Positions 31,361 to 41,626 are shown, counted from the first letter of the stretch. The stretch is 64,000 nt of DNA from Thermococcus henrietii (GCF_900198835.1 NZ_LT900021.1:62001-126000); one strand, 5' to 3'. Notes: generated from the letters alone by a model not told the origin. A program made the numbers and translations.

Positions 31361-31486
31361 ACCCGAAACCCCCTAAGGTAGGACTTGACCGTAGGCCTAC
31401 TTTTACTTTTCGATTGGCGGAGTTAAACGAAACCGCTTACCCGAAAGCCTTTTTTAAAAGCTCGTGTATCGGGTTAAGGTGTTGCC

Positions 31487-32413
31487 ATGACCCTCTACGA
31501 CCGCTTCGGAAGACCAGTGACGAACCTCAGGATTTCGCTCACGCAGGAGTGCAACTTCCGCTGTTTCTTCTGCCACCGCGAGGGCCAGAGGTTTTTAGCC
31601 AAAAACGAGATGACGCCCGAGGAAATAGAAAGGCTCGTCAGAATAGCCTCGCGTCTCGGAATAAGGAAGGTCAAGCTCACCGGTGGCGAGCCGACCGTTC
31701 GGGAGGACATAATTGAAATAGTTCGGAGGATAAAGCCCTACGTTAAAGACCTGAGCATGACGACCAACGGGAGCAGGCTTAAGGAGCTCGCCGAACCGCT
31801 CGCGAGGGCCGGTCTGGACAGGGTGAACGTCTCGCTCCACAGCCTAAAACCGGAAGTCTACAAAAAAATCACGGGCGTTGATATGCTCGAAACCGTTCTT
31901 GAAGGCATCGAGGAGGCGGTGAAGTATCTCTCTCCGGTCAAGCTCAACATGACGGTAATGAAGGGCCTCAACGATGGTGAAATCTGGGACATGATAGACT
32001 TCTCGGCGAAGACAGGCGCGATACTCCAGCTCATAGAGCTCGAAGCGCCGAGGGAGATGACGGAGACGGCGTTCTTTCGGAAGTACTTCTACCCGCTCAG
32101 GCCGGTGGAGAGGGAGCTCGAAAAGAGGGCAGTAGAAATCCGCGAGAGGAGGATGCACCGGAGGAGGAAGTACTTCATTCCGACCGACTACGGAATAGCC
32201 GAGGTTGAGGTCGTTAGGGCGATGCACAACACGGTCTTCTGCGCCAACTGCACAAGGCTGAGGGTCACCTCCAACGGGAAGTTCAAGACCTGCCTGCTGA
32301 GGAACGACGATTTGATAGACTTCCTGAGCGTGATGAGGAACGGCGCGAGCGACGCGGAACTCGTCGATATTTTCAGGAAGGCCGTGTTAAAACGCGAGCC
32401 CTACTGGCGGTAG
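31487..32413 (+). CDS. moaA: GTP 3',8-cyclase (molybdopterin biosynthesis)
   Basis: 308 residues. The radical SAM cluster is CNFRCFFC (Cys22, Cys26, Cys29). The second cluster site is [18 protein letters not shown] in parts near residues 246-263. TGGEPTVR (65-72) binds SAM. MoaA opens molybdopterin or tungstopterin synthesis from GTP; Thermococcales need it for tungsten enzymes such as aldehyde ferredoxin oxidoreductases. The C-terminal GTP-binding GG motif seen in bacteria is absent, as in many archaeal copies. Promoter: CTTTTTTAAAAGC about 30 bp upstream. Confidence 0.92.
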   Translation: MTLYDRFGRPVTNLRISLTQECNFRCFFCHREGQRFLAKNEMTPEEIERLVRIASRLGIRKVKLTGGEPTVREDIIEIVRRIKPYVKDLSMTTNGSRLKELAEPLARAGLDRVNVSLHSLKPEVYKKITGVDMLETVLEGIEEAVKYLSPVKLNMTVMKGLNDGEIWDMIDFSAKTGAILQLIELEAPREMTETAFFRKYFYPLRPVERELEKRAVEIRERRMHRRRKYFIPTDYGIAEVEVVRAMHNTVFCANCTRLRVTSNGKFKTCLLRNDDLIDFLSVMRNGASDAELVDIFRKAVLKREPYWR

Positions 32414-32456
32414 AAAGGTTTTTGTGGAGTAGCGCGCAGTTTTGAACGGTGGGACC

Positions 32457-33404
32457 GTGGGATTAGGTAACCTCGCACCGTACTTCTCGGGGATAGCGCT
32501 AATTATTATAGGTCTCTACGGGATAACCAAATCGTACTGGGAGTGGAAGGACCACGATGAACCCGTGAAGAGGCTCGCCTTCACCCTTATGGTGTCCTTT
32601 GCCCTGTTCGGAATCATAGGGGGCATAGCGGTATTCTTAACTATACTGGTTACCCCTCAATTCTGGGCCCTTCAAGCCATAGTTGTCACGACTGGATACT
32701 TAATACTCGCCCACGAGTCCCTGAGCATGCTTGAAAAGCTGAGAAAACCGGAGAAGAAACACGAGAGAAAAAAGGTCAAATGCGCACTTCCCGTCGCCGG
32801 AATCGTTAAATCACGGGAGGAAGCGGTAATCCTACTGAAAGCGGTGAGCAACTACGCGGACCTTCCCCTGCTCGTAATAGGACGAGAACACCCAGAAGAG
32901 TGGACTAACAAAACTGGCATAGAACCCGACGATTACATCTGGCTCACGAGGGTTGAGCACAAAAAGGCGGTAAGCCCGAGCAGCCTGCACGTTCTCAGCG
33001 GAAAGGTAATAGGATTCATAAGGGACAACCCCGGCGGAGTAATTTACATCGAGGGAATCGAGTACATGTTATTCTACTCTGACTTCAAGGCCGTTGCGAA
33101 GTTTCTGTTCTCAATCAGAGACGCGGCGATGATAGAGAGCGCCCACGTACTCATACTAGCCAACGAAGACACCCTCAGCCCAGAGCAGATGGCAATACTG
33201 AAAAAGGAGTTCGAGGAGATAGACGTCGAGAAAATCCTTGAAAAGCTCATGGGACCCGCGTTGTTCGGGGCTATTCCGAGCAGGAAGCGGAGGGATTTCA
33301 ATGCCAGCGCTGAGGGTTCCGAAGAGGGAAGCGGAGCCGGTGAAGAGAAGGCTGAAGAAGCTCGGCCTCTACGACGGGAAGAGACGGCCGAAGAGGGAAG
33401 ATGA
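32457..33404 (+). CDS. DUF835 membrane protein, tail overlapping trm5
   Basis: 315 residues from the GTG at 32457 after GGTGGGA; a TTG at 32442 lies before that site. Two or three hydrophobic helices lie in the first 95 residues (FSGIALIIIGLYGI, LMVSFALFGIIGGIAV, IVVTTGYLILAH). A cytoplasmic DUF835 domain follows (GVIYIEGIEYMLFY and HVLILANEDTLSPEQMAILKKE). DUF835 is nearly confined to Thermococcales and allies and resembles receiver-like domains; function unknown. The last 34 residues are low-complexity Glu/Ala/Arg and are read in another frame over the first 104 bases of the next gene. Confidence 0.82.
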   Translation: MGLGNLAPYFSGIALIIIGLYGITKSYWEWKDHDEPVKRLAFTLMVSFALFGIIGGIAVFLTILVTPQFWALQAIVVTTGYLILAHESLSMLEKLRKPEKKHERKKVKCALPVAGIVKSREEAVILLKAVSNYADLPLLVIGREHPEEWTNKTGIEPDDYIWLTRVEHKKAVSPSSLHVLSGKVIGFIRDNPGGVIYIEGIEYMLFYSDFKAVAKFLFSIRDAAMIESAHVLILANEDTLSPEQMAILKKEFEEIDVEKILEKLMGPALFGAIPSRKRRDFNASAEGSEEGSGAGEEKAEEARPLRREETAEEGR

Positions 33405-34323
33405 CTTCGTTCTCTTACCCGTCATCGAGGACGGGAGAATTTACACCCTCGGCTACGAGGTTCTGCCCGCTGAGCTTCCGTTCCGGCCCGAGAGGCAGAT
33501 ATATAAAAACCTTGAGAGCGTTTTAGCGGAGAGGCTGAGCGAGGAGGAGCTGAAGTACCTCAGGCGCTACGACGTTATAGGCGACATAGCCGTTATTCAG
33601 ATTCCACCCGAGCTGGAGCACCGCGTTGAGGACATCGTTTGGGGACTGCGGAAGGTCCACCCGTTCCTCAGGGTGGTGGCGAGGAAGGGCTTCCACGAGG
33701 GGACATTCAGGATCAGGGACTACTCGATAATCTGGGGCGAGAAGAGGCTCGAAACCGTTCACAGGGAGAACGGCGTCGAGATTAAGGTTGATTTAAGCAG
33801 GGTCTTCTTCAACCCGAGGATGAAGGGCGAGCGCTACCGTTTGGCCCAGCTGGTAAAAGACGGCGAGAAGATTTTGATTCCCTTCGCCGGCGTTCTGCCG
33901 TATGCTCTCGTGATAGCGAGGTACAGAAAGGTTAAGATAACGGCCGTCGAGCTGAACAGAGAAGCCTACGAACTCGGGCTGGAGAACGTAAAGCGCAACA
34001 GGAAGAGGCTGAAGGGCGAGATAGAGTTCATTCACGGCGATGCCTTCAAGGTTCTGCCCGAGCTTCCGAGCTACGACCGAGTTATAAGCCCGACGCCGAG
34101 GGGCGTTGACGCGTTGGCTTTAACGCTCTCGAAGGCCGAGCGCTGGCTTCACTACTACGACTTCGTTCACGAAAACGAGATTGAAGCCTTCAGGCGGAGA
34201 ATACTTGAGGAATGCCAAAAACTCGGAAGGGAGTGCTCCGTGAGGGTGAAGAAGGTGAGCGACTTCAAGCCCCACGTGTTTAAGGTGTGTGCAGATATCA
34301 AAGTGGAAGAAAAGAGGGTTTAG
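33301..34323 (+). CDS. Trm5-family tRNA G37 methyltransferase with altered motifs (Trm5a/Taw22 candidate)
   Basis: 340 residues from the ATG at 33301, preceded by GGAGGG. An N-terminal D1-like domain is followed by DVIGDIAVIQIP (91-102) and the family motif FFNPRMKGER (169-178). The SAM-binding loop reads IPFAGVLPYALVIA (193-206) instead of the usual MFAGVGPF type. The catalytic NLP-type motif is replaced by SPTPRGVD (263-270). Trm5 makes m1G37 in tRNA; the Trm5a/Taw22 branch also methylates imidazo-purine for wyosine derivatives. The altered motifs suggest that branch or a further diverged one. The start lies 104 bp inside the DUF835 gene. Confidence 0.82.
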   Translation: MPALRVPKREAEPVKRRLKKLGLYDGKRRPKREDDFVLLPVIEDGRIYTLGYEVLPAELPFRPERQIYKNLESVLAERLSEEELKYLRRYDVIGDIAVIQIPPELEHRVEDIVWGLRKVHPFLRVVARKGFHEGTFRIRDYSIIWGEKRLETVHRENGVEIKVDLSRVFFNPRMKGERYRLAQLVKDGEKILIPFAGVLPYALVIARYRKVKITAVELNREAYELGLENVKRNRKRLKGEIEFIHGDAFKVLPELPSYDRVISPTPRGVDALALTLSKAERWLHYYDFVHENEIEAFRRRILEECQKLGRECSVRVKKVSDFKPHVFKVCADIKVEEKRV

Positions 34324-34328
34324 CACCT

Positions 34329-35822
34329 TCACTTCTTCAGGAAATCAAACAGCGTCGCCTGCTTGCCCTTCTTCTTTTCGGGCTTCTTCTCCTTCTTCCC
34401 CACGGGCTCTATCTCCCTCTCGGCCTCCTCAAGCTCCTCCTCTGTGAGCTCCTCTTCCTCCTCGGGCTTTTCTTCAGGCTCTTCAGTTTCTTCAAATTCT
34501 TCGGTTTCCTCAGCCTCTTCCTTCTCCTTCGCCTTCCTGAGGCCCTCGCGGACGCTCGTCTCCAGCCTGCCCCGCTCCTTGAGCTTCTTCTCGATGTTCA
34601 TAGCCTTGCCCCATATCGTCTTGGCCTTCTCCGAATCCCCGGCGAGGAATTCAACCTCCTTCTCGCTCAGGTCGAGGAAGACCGTGAAGTGTGCCGCTAA
34701 ATCGGGATTGTTCTCGAAGATGACGCGGAGGTAGTGGAGGGTCTCCAGGGCCTCGACCTTGGCCATGTGCATCTCCTTCATGACCTTCTTGACTATCGAG
34801 TCCCTTAGCGTTCTCTCGGTCTTGCTCTCGGTGAGGAGCTTGATGGTCTTCGGCGGGTAAATCCTCACGAAGCCCTTCTTCTTGACACCCGCAACCGCCA
34901 CTCCCGCGGTCATCATGTCGGTGGCGTACTTCCAGAGCGAGTAGTTGCCGGTTCTCTGGGCCCTGGCGAGGTATATGTCGGCCCTGCTGAGGGCCTCGTA
35001 CGCCCGCGCTATGTCCTCGGGCTTGTAATAGACGTAGGGTACGTTCTCGTCAATCCAGAGGAGGAGTTCGTTCGGGAACATGTCCACGCCGAGAGTCGCC
35101 AGCTTGGCCTTCTTGGCGTTGTCGGTCGCGAAGACCTGAGCTAAAGCCTGAAAGACGCTCTTCTCAACGTCGCGGTAAGCGAGAACCTCCTTCGCGTCCT
35201 CGACGCCACCCGTAACCACCGTCTGGAGGTCGTTTATCGCCGCGCGGAGGTCGCCGTTCGCGCGCTTGGCTATCTCGTAGAGTATCTCCTTCGGAACGGT
35301 CTTTCCTTCACGCTTGAGAATCCTCACGAGGGCCTTTATGATGTCCCTCTGCGTTAACCGCTTGTACTGAACGATTAAAGCCCTGTTGCGGATCTCCCTG
35401 GGAACCTCCCAGTAGTGGTTGGCGCTCATGATTATCGGGTTCCTGGCCCTATCGATGAGCTTCGCTATCTCGCGGGCACCGCTCGGCTCTATGTTGTCCG
35501 CCTCGTCGAGGAAGATTAGCTTCCGCCTCTTTCCCAAAATGTCCATCGTATAAGCGGCCTGAACGTAGCGCTCTATCTTCTCGTAGGTTCTCTCGTCGCT
35601 CGCGTTAAGCTCGATGACCTCGAAGCCGTACTCGTTCGCCAAAGCGTAGACGGTCGTCGTCTTGCCGACGCCCGGAGGCCCGGCGAGGATTAATGCCTTC
35701 TTCTTCGGAGGGTTGCCGTGGAGCCAGGCCTCTATCCAGGCCCTAACCTGCTCTATGGCCTTCTCTTGGTTCACTATCTCACTCAGCTTCCTCGGCCGGT
35801 ATTTCTCAACCCATGGCTTCAT
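34329..35822 (-). CDS. rfcL: replication factor C large subunit
   Basis: 497 residues from the ATG at 35822. Walker A is [10 protein letters not shown] near residue 50, Walker B is LIFLDEADN near residue 107. The tail is very rich in Glu and Lys (about 425-485) and ends in the PCNA-binding PIP box [10 protein letters not shown]. It loads the PCNA clamp together with RFC small subunits. It follows rfcS, starting six bases past its stop, and they form one operon. No intein is present in this subunit. Confidence 0.96.
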   Translation of the reverse strand: MKPWVEKYRPRKLSEIVNQEKAIEQVRAWIEAWLHGNPPKKKALILAGPPGVGKTTTVYALANEYGFEVIELNASDERTYEKIERYVQAAYTMDILGKRRKLIFLDEADNIEPSGAREIAKLIDRARNPIIMSANHYWEVPREIRNRALIVQYKRLTQRDIIKALVRILKREGKTVPKEILYEIAKRANGDLRAAINDLQTVVTGGVEDAKEVLAYRDVEKSVFQALAQVFATDNAKKAKLATLGVDMFPNELLLWIDENVPYVYYKPEDIARAYEALSRADIYLARAQRTGNYSLWKYATDMMTAGVAVAGVKKKGFVRIYPPKTIKLLTESKTERTLRDSIVKKVMKEMHMAKVEALETLHYLRVIFENNPDLAAHFTVFLDLSEKEVEFLAGDSEKAKTIWGKAMNIEKKLKERGRLETSVREGLRKAKEKEEAEETEEFEETEEPEEKPEEEEELTEEELEEAEREIEPVGKKEKKPEKKKGKQATLFDFLKK

Positions 35823-35827
35823 GGCCA

Positions 35828-38428
35828 TCACTTGCCCATAATCGTGAACTGGGCGAGCAACGCCTCGAGCTGTATCATCTCGTTGGCCCCTTCAACGAGG
35901 CGGAAGTTGTACTCGCCTATCTTGTCCGCCAGAGCGACCTTCTTGTCTTCGGGAATCGGCAGGTTAAACACTTCTTTGTGCATCTGAATCAGCACGTCCT
36001 CACCGCTGAGGCCCTGCTTGAGGAGGACCTCCCGAAGCTTCTCCCTCGCCTTCAGGAAGTTGCCCTCCAGAGCCAGAGTCATCATCTCGCGAACGTCCTC
36101 GGGACGGGCCCTGCTGGCAACGAGGAAGACGTTCTCGTCGGTTATCTTCTTGTCGAGAGCCGCTGCCGCCTGAAGGACGTTGATTGCCCTCCTCAAATCG
36201 CCTTCCGCAACGTAAAGAATCGCCTGTAAGCCTTCTTCGGTGAGCTCAAGCCTCTCCTGCTCGGCGATGTATTTTATGCGCTTCGCTATGTCCTCGTCGT
36301 TGAGGGGCCTGAAGCGGAAGATTGCACACCTCGACTGTATCGGCTCGATTATCTTTGAGGAGTAGTTACAGCTGAGGATAAAGCGAACGTTGTTGGAGAA
36401 CATCTCCATCGTTCTCCTCAATGCCTGCTGGGCGTCCTGCGTTAGAGCGTCTGCCTCGTCGAGGAAGATTATCTTGAAGCTCGCCCCGCCTATCGGCTTC
36501 GTCCTCGCGAACTCCTTGACCTTCTCCCTAATCACGTTTATGCCCCTCTCATCGCTCGCGTTCAGTTCTAAGAAGTTGTGACGCCAGTTTTCGCCGAATA
36601 ACTCCCTCGCAAGGGCCAGTGCGGCCGTTGTGTTGTGGAGAACCGTCGGAAGGTTGCCGCCTATGAAGTTGTGGTAATCGGGCACATGGAGGTCATAGAT
36701 TACGAAGTCGCCCTTAAGCTTCTCGACCTGAACTATCTCATCCCAGAGGAGCTCGTTCTGGGCGAGGAATATCAGGTAAGCGACACCTCTCTTGAGCTTT
36801 TCGTCGTTGAGTATCTCCCTTAAAAGCTTCAGCTCGGCCTTTCTAATCTCCTCAAGGGCCTCTATCTTCTCGGTGTTGCTCTCAAGGACAATCCTCACAC
36901 TTGAGTTCCAGGTTCCGACGAGCCTTCCAATCTCGGCATAGCTTGAGTACTTCCTCGCAAAGGTGCGCATGGCTTCTATCGTTTCTTCCAGCTGAATTCC
37001 AAGGGCACCAGCAATCTTAAGGTAGTTCCTCAGGCTCGGCTTCCGCTTGCCCTTAATGTATTCAAGAAGTCTGTCAGGCCTTATACCTGTCTTCTCAGCT
37101 ATCTCCTTTCTTCTCCTCGCGACCTCGTTCCAGTCTACGAGGATGCTCCTCGACAGGGCCTTCTCAAGCTTTTCGAGCTCGTCAAGGCGATAGTAGATTT
37201 CCTTCATCAGCTCCCAGGCTATCCTCTTGGCCTTCTCCGGACTCCACCGGGCCTTGTCATCGTAGAAGTTCAGCTTGAGCCTGTTCCTGACGTAGGAAAT
37301 CAGCTCCCTGTCAGCGTAGAGCGAGCCGATGTTGGGATTCGGCTTCTTCACCAACGCCTCAGCCTTCCTCCTCTTCTCCTCGACCGAGAAGCCGACCTCC
37401 CCGAGGAAGCGCGATATGTTCTCGGAGCCCGAGATGACGACGTAGTAGTAGGTGCGTCCTTTGACGGCCTTGCTCCTCACTTTGGCGACCACTCCAAGCC
37501 CCGCCAACGCGTAAGAGACCTGCTCTGCCATCTCTCTGCTCGCGGTTGAGAGAACTATCCCGTTCTTCTCAACGCCCGCGTCGCAGTCGAAGTAGGCCCT
37601 GAGGAAGGAGCGCAGGCCCTTCCAGCCCTGCCCGGGTATGTAAACCCTATCCGCCTTCCTGCCGGCGAGGCCGAGGCTCTCAACGAGCTCCTTTGCCATC
37701 TTTGAGTTCACGTAAACGTCAGGGGCACGGTCCTTGTGGATTCTCTCCTTAATTCTCGCGTCCGGGAAGAGCCTTTCGGTGAGCTCCATGAAACGTTTCC
37801 TGAGCTTCTCGTCCGTGTTAGTGAAGGTTATGGCGTTTGTTTGGGCGTCAGCATGGCCATCACCGATGAAGTAGCCGAGCCACTCGGCCAGGGGGTCCTC
37901 ATCAAGAATCGCCGGGAGGAAGCGCGGAACTGCCAACCTGTCCCCGGGCCTGAGCTCCTCGGCCTTGACCCACTCTATTCTCCCGTCCTTCCTGTTCACG
38001 AGGAGCGGGTGGTACGGGGTTACCTTGAGCTCCCTGCCGAGTCTTGTTTTTATCCTGACAAGCTCATCGGTTCTGTCCTTGTAAACGTACTCGACTGGCA
38101 ACTCCCTGAGTTTTCCGTCCTCGTCAACGCCGAGAACCGTTAGGCCCTTGACGGGGGTTGGACCAAATCTACCGTTGCTCAGCTTCTCGACGAGTTCACC
38201 TATAGTGGTCAGCTCACCGTTGATTACGACCTTGGCGTCTCCCGTAAGGCACTTTCCAACACCTGGAGGCCCGGCAAAGAGCAGGTGGGGCATCGAACCG
38301 GTTTTAGCATAGTGTTTGAGCCTCTTGACTATGTGCTCCTGACCAACGATGTCATCGAGCCTCTGAGGGCGGTACTTTTCAACCCAGGGCTTCTCGAGAA
38401 CCTTAACCTCTCTAATCTCCTCGGTCAT
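35828..38428 (-). CDS. rfcS: replication factor C small subunit with intein
   Basis: 866 residues from the ATG at 38428: extein about 326 residues, normal for RfcS, interrupted by a 540-residue intein. The intein sits inside the Walker A loop, after GPPGVGK (53-59), and the extein resumes with [13 protein letters not shown]. Further extein motifs are the DEAD-type Walker [10 protein letters not shown] and the SRC arginine finger PIQSRCAIF. The protein forms the clamp loader with RfcL. Without splicing it could not bind ATP. The frame is open throughout, so the product is presumably active after splicing. Confidence 0.96.
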   Translation of the reverse strand: MTEEIREVKVLEKPWVEKYRPQRLDDIVGQEHIVKRLKHYAKTGSMPHLLFAGPPGVGKCLTGDAKVVINGELTTIGELVEKLSNGRFGPTPVKGLTVLGVDEDGKLRELPVEYVYKDRTDELVRIKTRLGRELKVTPYHPLLVNRKDGRIEWVKAEELRPGDRLAVPRFLPAILDEDPLAEWLGYFIGDGHADAQTNAITFTNTDEKLRKRFMELTERLFPDARIKERIHKDRAPDVYVNSKMAKELVESLGLAGRKADRVYIPGQGWKGLRSFLRAYFDCDAGVEKNGIVLSTASREMAEQVSYALAGLGVVAKVRSKAVKGRTYYYVVISGSENISRFLGEVGFSVEEKRRKAEALVKKPNPNIGSLYADRELISYVRNRLKLNFYDDKARWSPEKAKRIAWELMKEIYYRLDELEKLEKALSRSILVDWNEVARRRKEIAEKTGIRPDRLLEYIKGKRKPSLRNYLKIAGALGIQLEETIEAMRTFARKYSSYAEIGRLVGTWNSSVRIVLESNTEKIEALEEIRKAELKLLREILNDEKLKRGVAYLIFLAQNELLWDEIVQVEKLKGDFVIYDLHVPDYHNFIGGNLPTVLHNTTAALALARELFGENWRHNFLELNASDERGINVIREKVKEFARTKPIGGASFKIIFLDEADALTQDAQQALRRTMEMFSNNVRFILSCNYSSKIIEPIQSRCAIFRFRPLNDEDIAKRIKYIAEQERLELTEEGLQAILYVAEGDLRRAINVLQAAAALDKKITDENVFLVASRARPEDVREMMTLALEGNFLKAREKLREVLLKQGLSGEDVLIQMHKEVFNLPIPEDKKVALADKIGEYNFRLVEGANEMIQLEALLAQFTIMGK
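36632..38251 (-). mobile_element. RFC intein with LAGLIDADG homing endonuclease (540 residues)
   Basis: The coding segment runs from the Cys codon at 38251 to the Asn codon at 36632. Block A is CLTGDAKVV, block B TPYHPLLV, the endonuclease motifs are [11 protein letters not shown] and [11 protein letters not shown], block F is [10 protein letters not shown] and block G VLHN, followed by Thr as +1 residue. All splicing residues (Cys1, block B His, terminal His-Asn, +1 Thr) are present. Both dodecapeptide motifs keep their acidic residue, so homing may still work. RFC inteins at this site are known from other Thermococcales. Confidence 0.92.
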
Positions 38429-38476
38429 GTATTCCACCTAAACCTTTATGAGAGCCAAGAGTTTAAGGGCTTTGCC

Positions 38477-38935
38477 ATGGACCCGCTTGAGCACGCCTCG
38501 ATTCCGAGCCTCGTCTACCTCGCACTCTCCGGCGAGCCGACGCTAGCGGGACTCACCGCCCTCGCCCTCGGGGCTGTCTTTCCGGACCTCGATGCTTTGG
38601 CTGAGGAGCATCGCTCGTACCTTCACTCCCTCCTGCCCTTTCTCCCTGTCCTTCTCCTCGGTCTGCACCTCGGCAGTCCCTTCCTGCTCTTTGCCCTCGG
38701 CTGGGGAAGCCATCTGTTCCTCGACTTCTTCACAGGCGTCGTGCCCCCCGCTTACCCGCTGTCGAGAAGGGGCTGGGGGTTGTCAATCACCGTCACCGGG
38801 CCGGGAAATTTTAGAATCAGAGCCGAGATAATCGAAAGGTATCCGGACGAGAGGCACGATTACAGGCTTGAAATCGGCGGGAGCTTCGCGCTCGCCCTTT
38901 TGGCGATCCTCACGGCAATAATTAGACTGCACTAA
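38477..38935 (+). CDS. YdjM-like membrane-bound metal-dependent hydrolase family protein
   Basis: 152 residues from the ATG at 38477, which directly follows a TATA-like CCTTTATGAG with little leader. The family pattern is DPLEHASIPSLVYLAL at the start, GAVFPDLDALAEEHRSYLHS near residue 35 (metal-type Asp and His residues), and GWGSHLFLDFFT near residue 80. Several hydrophobic helices and one at the C-terminus. Such proteins are annotated as metal-dependent membrane hydrolases; substrate unknown. Confidence 0.78.
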   Translation: MDPLEHASIPSLVYLALSGEPTLAGLTALALGAVFPDLDALAEEHRSYLHSLLPFLPVLLLGLHLGSPFLLFALGWGSHLFLDFFTGVVPPAYPLSRRGWGLSITVTGPGNFRIRAEIIERYPDERHDYRLEIGGSFALALLAILTAIIRLH

Positions 38936-38990
38936 CCGGTTCAGTGCAAAACTTTTATACCGCGGTGCCCATATGTAAACGGTGGTTCTC

Positions 38991-40178
38991 ATGGGGAAGC
39001 TTGACTGGATTAGGGAGGAACTTCAGGAGCTCAAGGATAAGGGCCTCTACGTGACCATAAGGAAGCTCGAGAGCGCCCAGGGCCCGTGGGTCGTCGTTGA
39101 CGGCAAGAGGGTTCTCAACATGTGCTCCAACAACTACCTCGGCCTCGCCGCGCACCCGGAGATCAGGTACGCGGCCATAAGGGCCATCCTTGACTACGGC
39201 GTTGGTGCCGGCGCCGTGAGGACGATAGCGGGAACGATGGAGCTCCACGTAGAGCTCGAGGAGAAGCTGGCGAAGTTCAAGAAGCGTGAAGCGGCCATAC
39301 TCTTCCAGAGCGGCTACAACGCGAACCTGGGAGCCCTAAGCGCCCTCCTTACCAAGAAGGACAACGGGGTTTTCATCAGTGAGGAGCTCAACCACGCGAG
39401 CATCATAGACGGAATGCGCCTCAGCGGTGCGCCGAAGGTAATCTACAAGCACCTCGACATGGAGGACCTCGAGAGGAAGCTCAAGGAGAACAAGGACAAG
39501 AAGAAGAAAATCATCGTCAGCGACGGTGTCTTCTCGATGGACGGTGACCTCGCCCCGCTCCCGGAGATGGCCGAGCTGGCGGAGCAGTACGACGCGATAC
39601 TCTACATAGACGACGCCCACGGTGAGGGTGTTCTCGGAGACAGCGGAAGGGGTATCGTCGACCACTTCAAGCTCCACGACAAGGTTGACTTCGAGATGGG
39701 AACGCTCAGCAAGGCCTTCGGAGTAATCGGCGGCTACGTCGCCGGTCCAGAGGAGGCCATCGAGTACCTCCGCCAGCGCGGAAGGCCGTTCCTCTTCTCG
39801 AGCGCGCCGAACCCACCTGACGTCGCCGCTGCCATAGCAGCCGTTGAGATTCTCCAGAGGAGCGACGAGCTCGTCAGGAAGCTCTGGGACAACACCCACT
39901 TCCTCCAGAACGGGTTGAGAGACCTTGGCTACGACCTCGGAAACACCAAGCACCCGATTACGCCGGTCATGCTCTACGACGAGAAGCTCGCCCAGGAGTT
40001 CAGCAGGAGGCTCTACGACGAGTACAACATCTTCGCTCAGGCCATCGTCTATCCAACCGTCCCGCTCGGAACTGCCAGGATAAGGCTCGAACCCTCAGCG
40101 GCCCACAGCAAGGAGGACCTCCAGTACGTTCTGGACGCCTTCGAGGACCTCGGAAAGAAGACCGGGTTCTTGAAGTGA
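38991..40178 (+). CDS. kbl: alpha-oxoamine synthase (glycine C-acetyltransferase / 2-amino-3-ketobutyrate CoA ligase type)
   Basis: 395 residues from the ATG at 38991 (GGTGG upstream). PLP-binding features are IDDAHGEGVLG (206-216) and the Schiff-base Lys241 in GTLSKAFG. The substrate loop SNNYLGLA (47-54) is typical. Kbl works with threonine dehydrogenase to convert threonine to glycine and acetyl-CoA. Other family members (biotin or sphingoid synthesis) cannot be excluded from sequence alone, but a threonine catabolic role fits Thermococcales. The gene is followed by a T-rich stretch that may end transcription. Confidence 0.88.
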   Translation: MGKLDWIREELQELKDKGLYVTIRKLESAQGPWVVVDGKRVLNMCSNNYLGLAAHPEIRYAAIRAILDYGVGAGAVRTIAGTMELHVELEEKLAKFKKREAAILFQSGYNANLGALSALLTKKDNGVFISEELNHASIIDGMRLSGAPKVIYKHLDMEDLERKLKENKDKKKKIIVSDGVFSMDGDLAPLPEMAELAEQYDAILYIDDAHGEGVLGDSGRGIVDHFKLHDKVDFEMGTLSKAFGVIGGYVAGPEEAIEYLRQRGRPFLFSSAPNPPDVAAAIAAVEILQRSDELVRKLWDNTHFLQNGLRDLGYDLGNTKHPITPVMLYDEKLAQEFSRRLYDEYNIFAQAIVYPTVPLGTARIRLEPSAAHSKEDLQYVLDAFEDLGKKTGFLK

Positions 40179-40180
40179 GG

Positions 40181-40196
40181 TTTCTCCTTTTCTTTC
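40181..40196 (+). terminator. T-rich terminator after kbl
   Basis: TTTCTCCTTTTCTTTC follows the kbl stop by three bases. Archaeal RNA polymerase ends at such T tracts without a hairpin. Confidence 0.5.
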
Positions 40197-40347
40197 ATTA
40201 TGCCCTGTGGACAGTTGTTGTCAAGAAATCCCTCTGCATTCCCCAGGAATCCACAAAATCCATTTTTTGGCAAATCAGAAGGACGTTATTTGATGGCCTT
40301 TAGTGGTAAAACTTATAATTGACCTCGTTAAGAAAAACGTGGTGGTG

Positions 40348-40692
40348 ATGGTGAGGGCAAAATGGGTGTTTTTTGTGGAGGGGTTTTTGTCTGTGCTTCA
40401 CCCCTGGTTGGCGGTTGTCGTTTTGGTGCTCAACTGGATAATCAAGCCCCAAATGAAGTACTACTCGGAGAAACCGGCGAGCGTTCAGTTCCTGGCGGGA
40501 ATGCCGGTTGGATTCGTACTCGGTTATGGAGCGTTCAGAGGGGAATACCTCCAGTGGTGGCTGGATTACAGGGGAGACTTACTCAGAATAGTGGCCGGGA
40601 GCAAACCCGCATGGGTTCTCGCAGTACTGGCAGGACTCGCACTATGGGGAATCATTAGAAGGCCTAAAGAGAAGAACGAGAAAAGTGGTTAA
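40348..40692 (+). CDS. small membrane protein, unknown
   Basis: 114 residues from the ATG at 40348; the GTG at 40351 is also possible, and an in-frame GTG at 40303 lies before the TATA-like ACTTATAATT and so cannot be the start. Three hydrophobic segments: FLSVLHPWLAVVVLVLNWI, FLAGMPVGFVLGYGAF and PAWVLAVLAGLALWGII, then a basic tail. It opens the AT-rich accessory stretch. No family recognised. Confidence 0.6.
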   Translation: MVRAKWVFFVEGFLSVLHPWLAVVVLVLNWIIKPQMKYYSEKPASVQFLAGMPVGFVLGYGAFRGEYLQWWLDYRGDLLRIVAGSKPAWVLAVLAGLALWGIIRRPKEKNEKSG

Positions 40693-40936
40693 ATAAACGT
40701 GCCACACCACGCAAATCGCGGGCTTCAGCAGCATCTTCCCGACATCTCAGCCCATTTGCATGACCATGCAACTCCTTTACTCAGGCTTCTTTTGAACTGT
40801 TCTAAGAAGAAAACCCATGTTGGAATAAATTTATACTTTGAAAAGAAAGAAAGAAACTTTATGAACAGTAAAAGGAAAAGCTTATAAGGATAAGTTGTAT
40901 AGTTGACATTGCAGACAACTCTATGGGAGTGACCTT

Positions 40937-41626
40937 ATGCGGTGGAAGTCCGTGTTCGCAGTCCTGTTGGGACTGCTGATGATTGGAGTGACGGCCGGAA
41001 GCGCGGCGGCAATGCCCATCCACAACCAGCCAAGACCAAAACATCATATAGGTCTGGGGAGCGTGGTGATGTCTTGGTTAGGAAGTTATGATAATGCAAT
41101 AATTTCCAAAAACAGAGAATACGACGGTGGACTAGGCTATGTGTGGCACTACAAAGTAAGGCACAACGGCAGAGGATGGTTGCATATCTCAGTATTTAAG
41201 TATGTACCTCTTTTCGGATACACAACCTATACAATACTACCTGACATGACCCTGTACAAGAACACGTTCTACGGAAATCACTTTAAACTGAAATCCATCG
41301 AAACTCACAGGATACCCGGCACTAGTATAAGGTTCAAAACAATAGAGACCAGCTACTCAGCATGGTTCAGCTTTGGAGGATGGTGGGGAATAGACTTAAA
41401 GTTTGACGCAGGATACGGAAGACATGGTATAGTAACCTTCGGAATGAGCAACTTGGATAACTTCATTGCAACCTTCCTCGGCAAACTTGGGGCTGGAAAG
41501 TGGGCCGACAAACTCATCAACTTTGTTTCTAAAGGAAGTCTGTCATCACTGGCGGACGCATTGTCTGTGATTACGGTCTTTGCTTCGGGGATAAACGTGG
41601 ATGCAGTATACTTTACGGAGGTGTGA
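40937..41626 (+). CDS. secreted protein of unknown function
   Basis: 229 residues. A classic Sec signal peptide MRWKSVFAVLLGLLMIGVTAG ends at SAAA before MPIHNQ (cut about residue 25). The mature part has many aromatic and glycine residues, beta-rich (YVWHYKVRHNGRGWLHI), and a hydrophobic helical C-terminus (IATFLGKLGAG, LINFVSKGSLSSLADALSV). No cysteine, no membrane anchor. The promoter AAAAGCTTATAAGG lies 55 bp upstream and a GGGAGTGA site precedes the ATG. Two small membrane proteins follow closely. The layout recalls a secreted toxin or bacteriocin with immunity partners, but no homology supports this; I do not recognise it. Confidence 0.75.
   Translation: MRWKSVFAVLLGLLMIGVTAGSAAAMPIHNQPRPKHHIGLGSVVMSWLGSYDNAIISKNREYDGGLGYVWHYKVRHNGRGWLHISVFKYVPLFGYTTYTILPDMTLYKNTFYGNHFKLKSIETHRIPGTSIRFKTIETSYSAWFSFGGWWGIDLKFDAGYGRHGIVTFGMSNLDNFIATFLGKLGAGKWADKLINFVSKGSLSSLADALSVITVFASGINVDAVYFTEV

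Noticed and set aside
31391-31400. 10-bp palindrome GTAGGCCTAC upstream of moaA
   Set aside because: Short, single copy, not placed on the TATA box; it can be chance.
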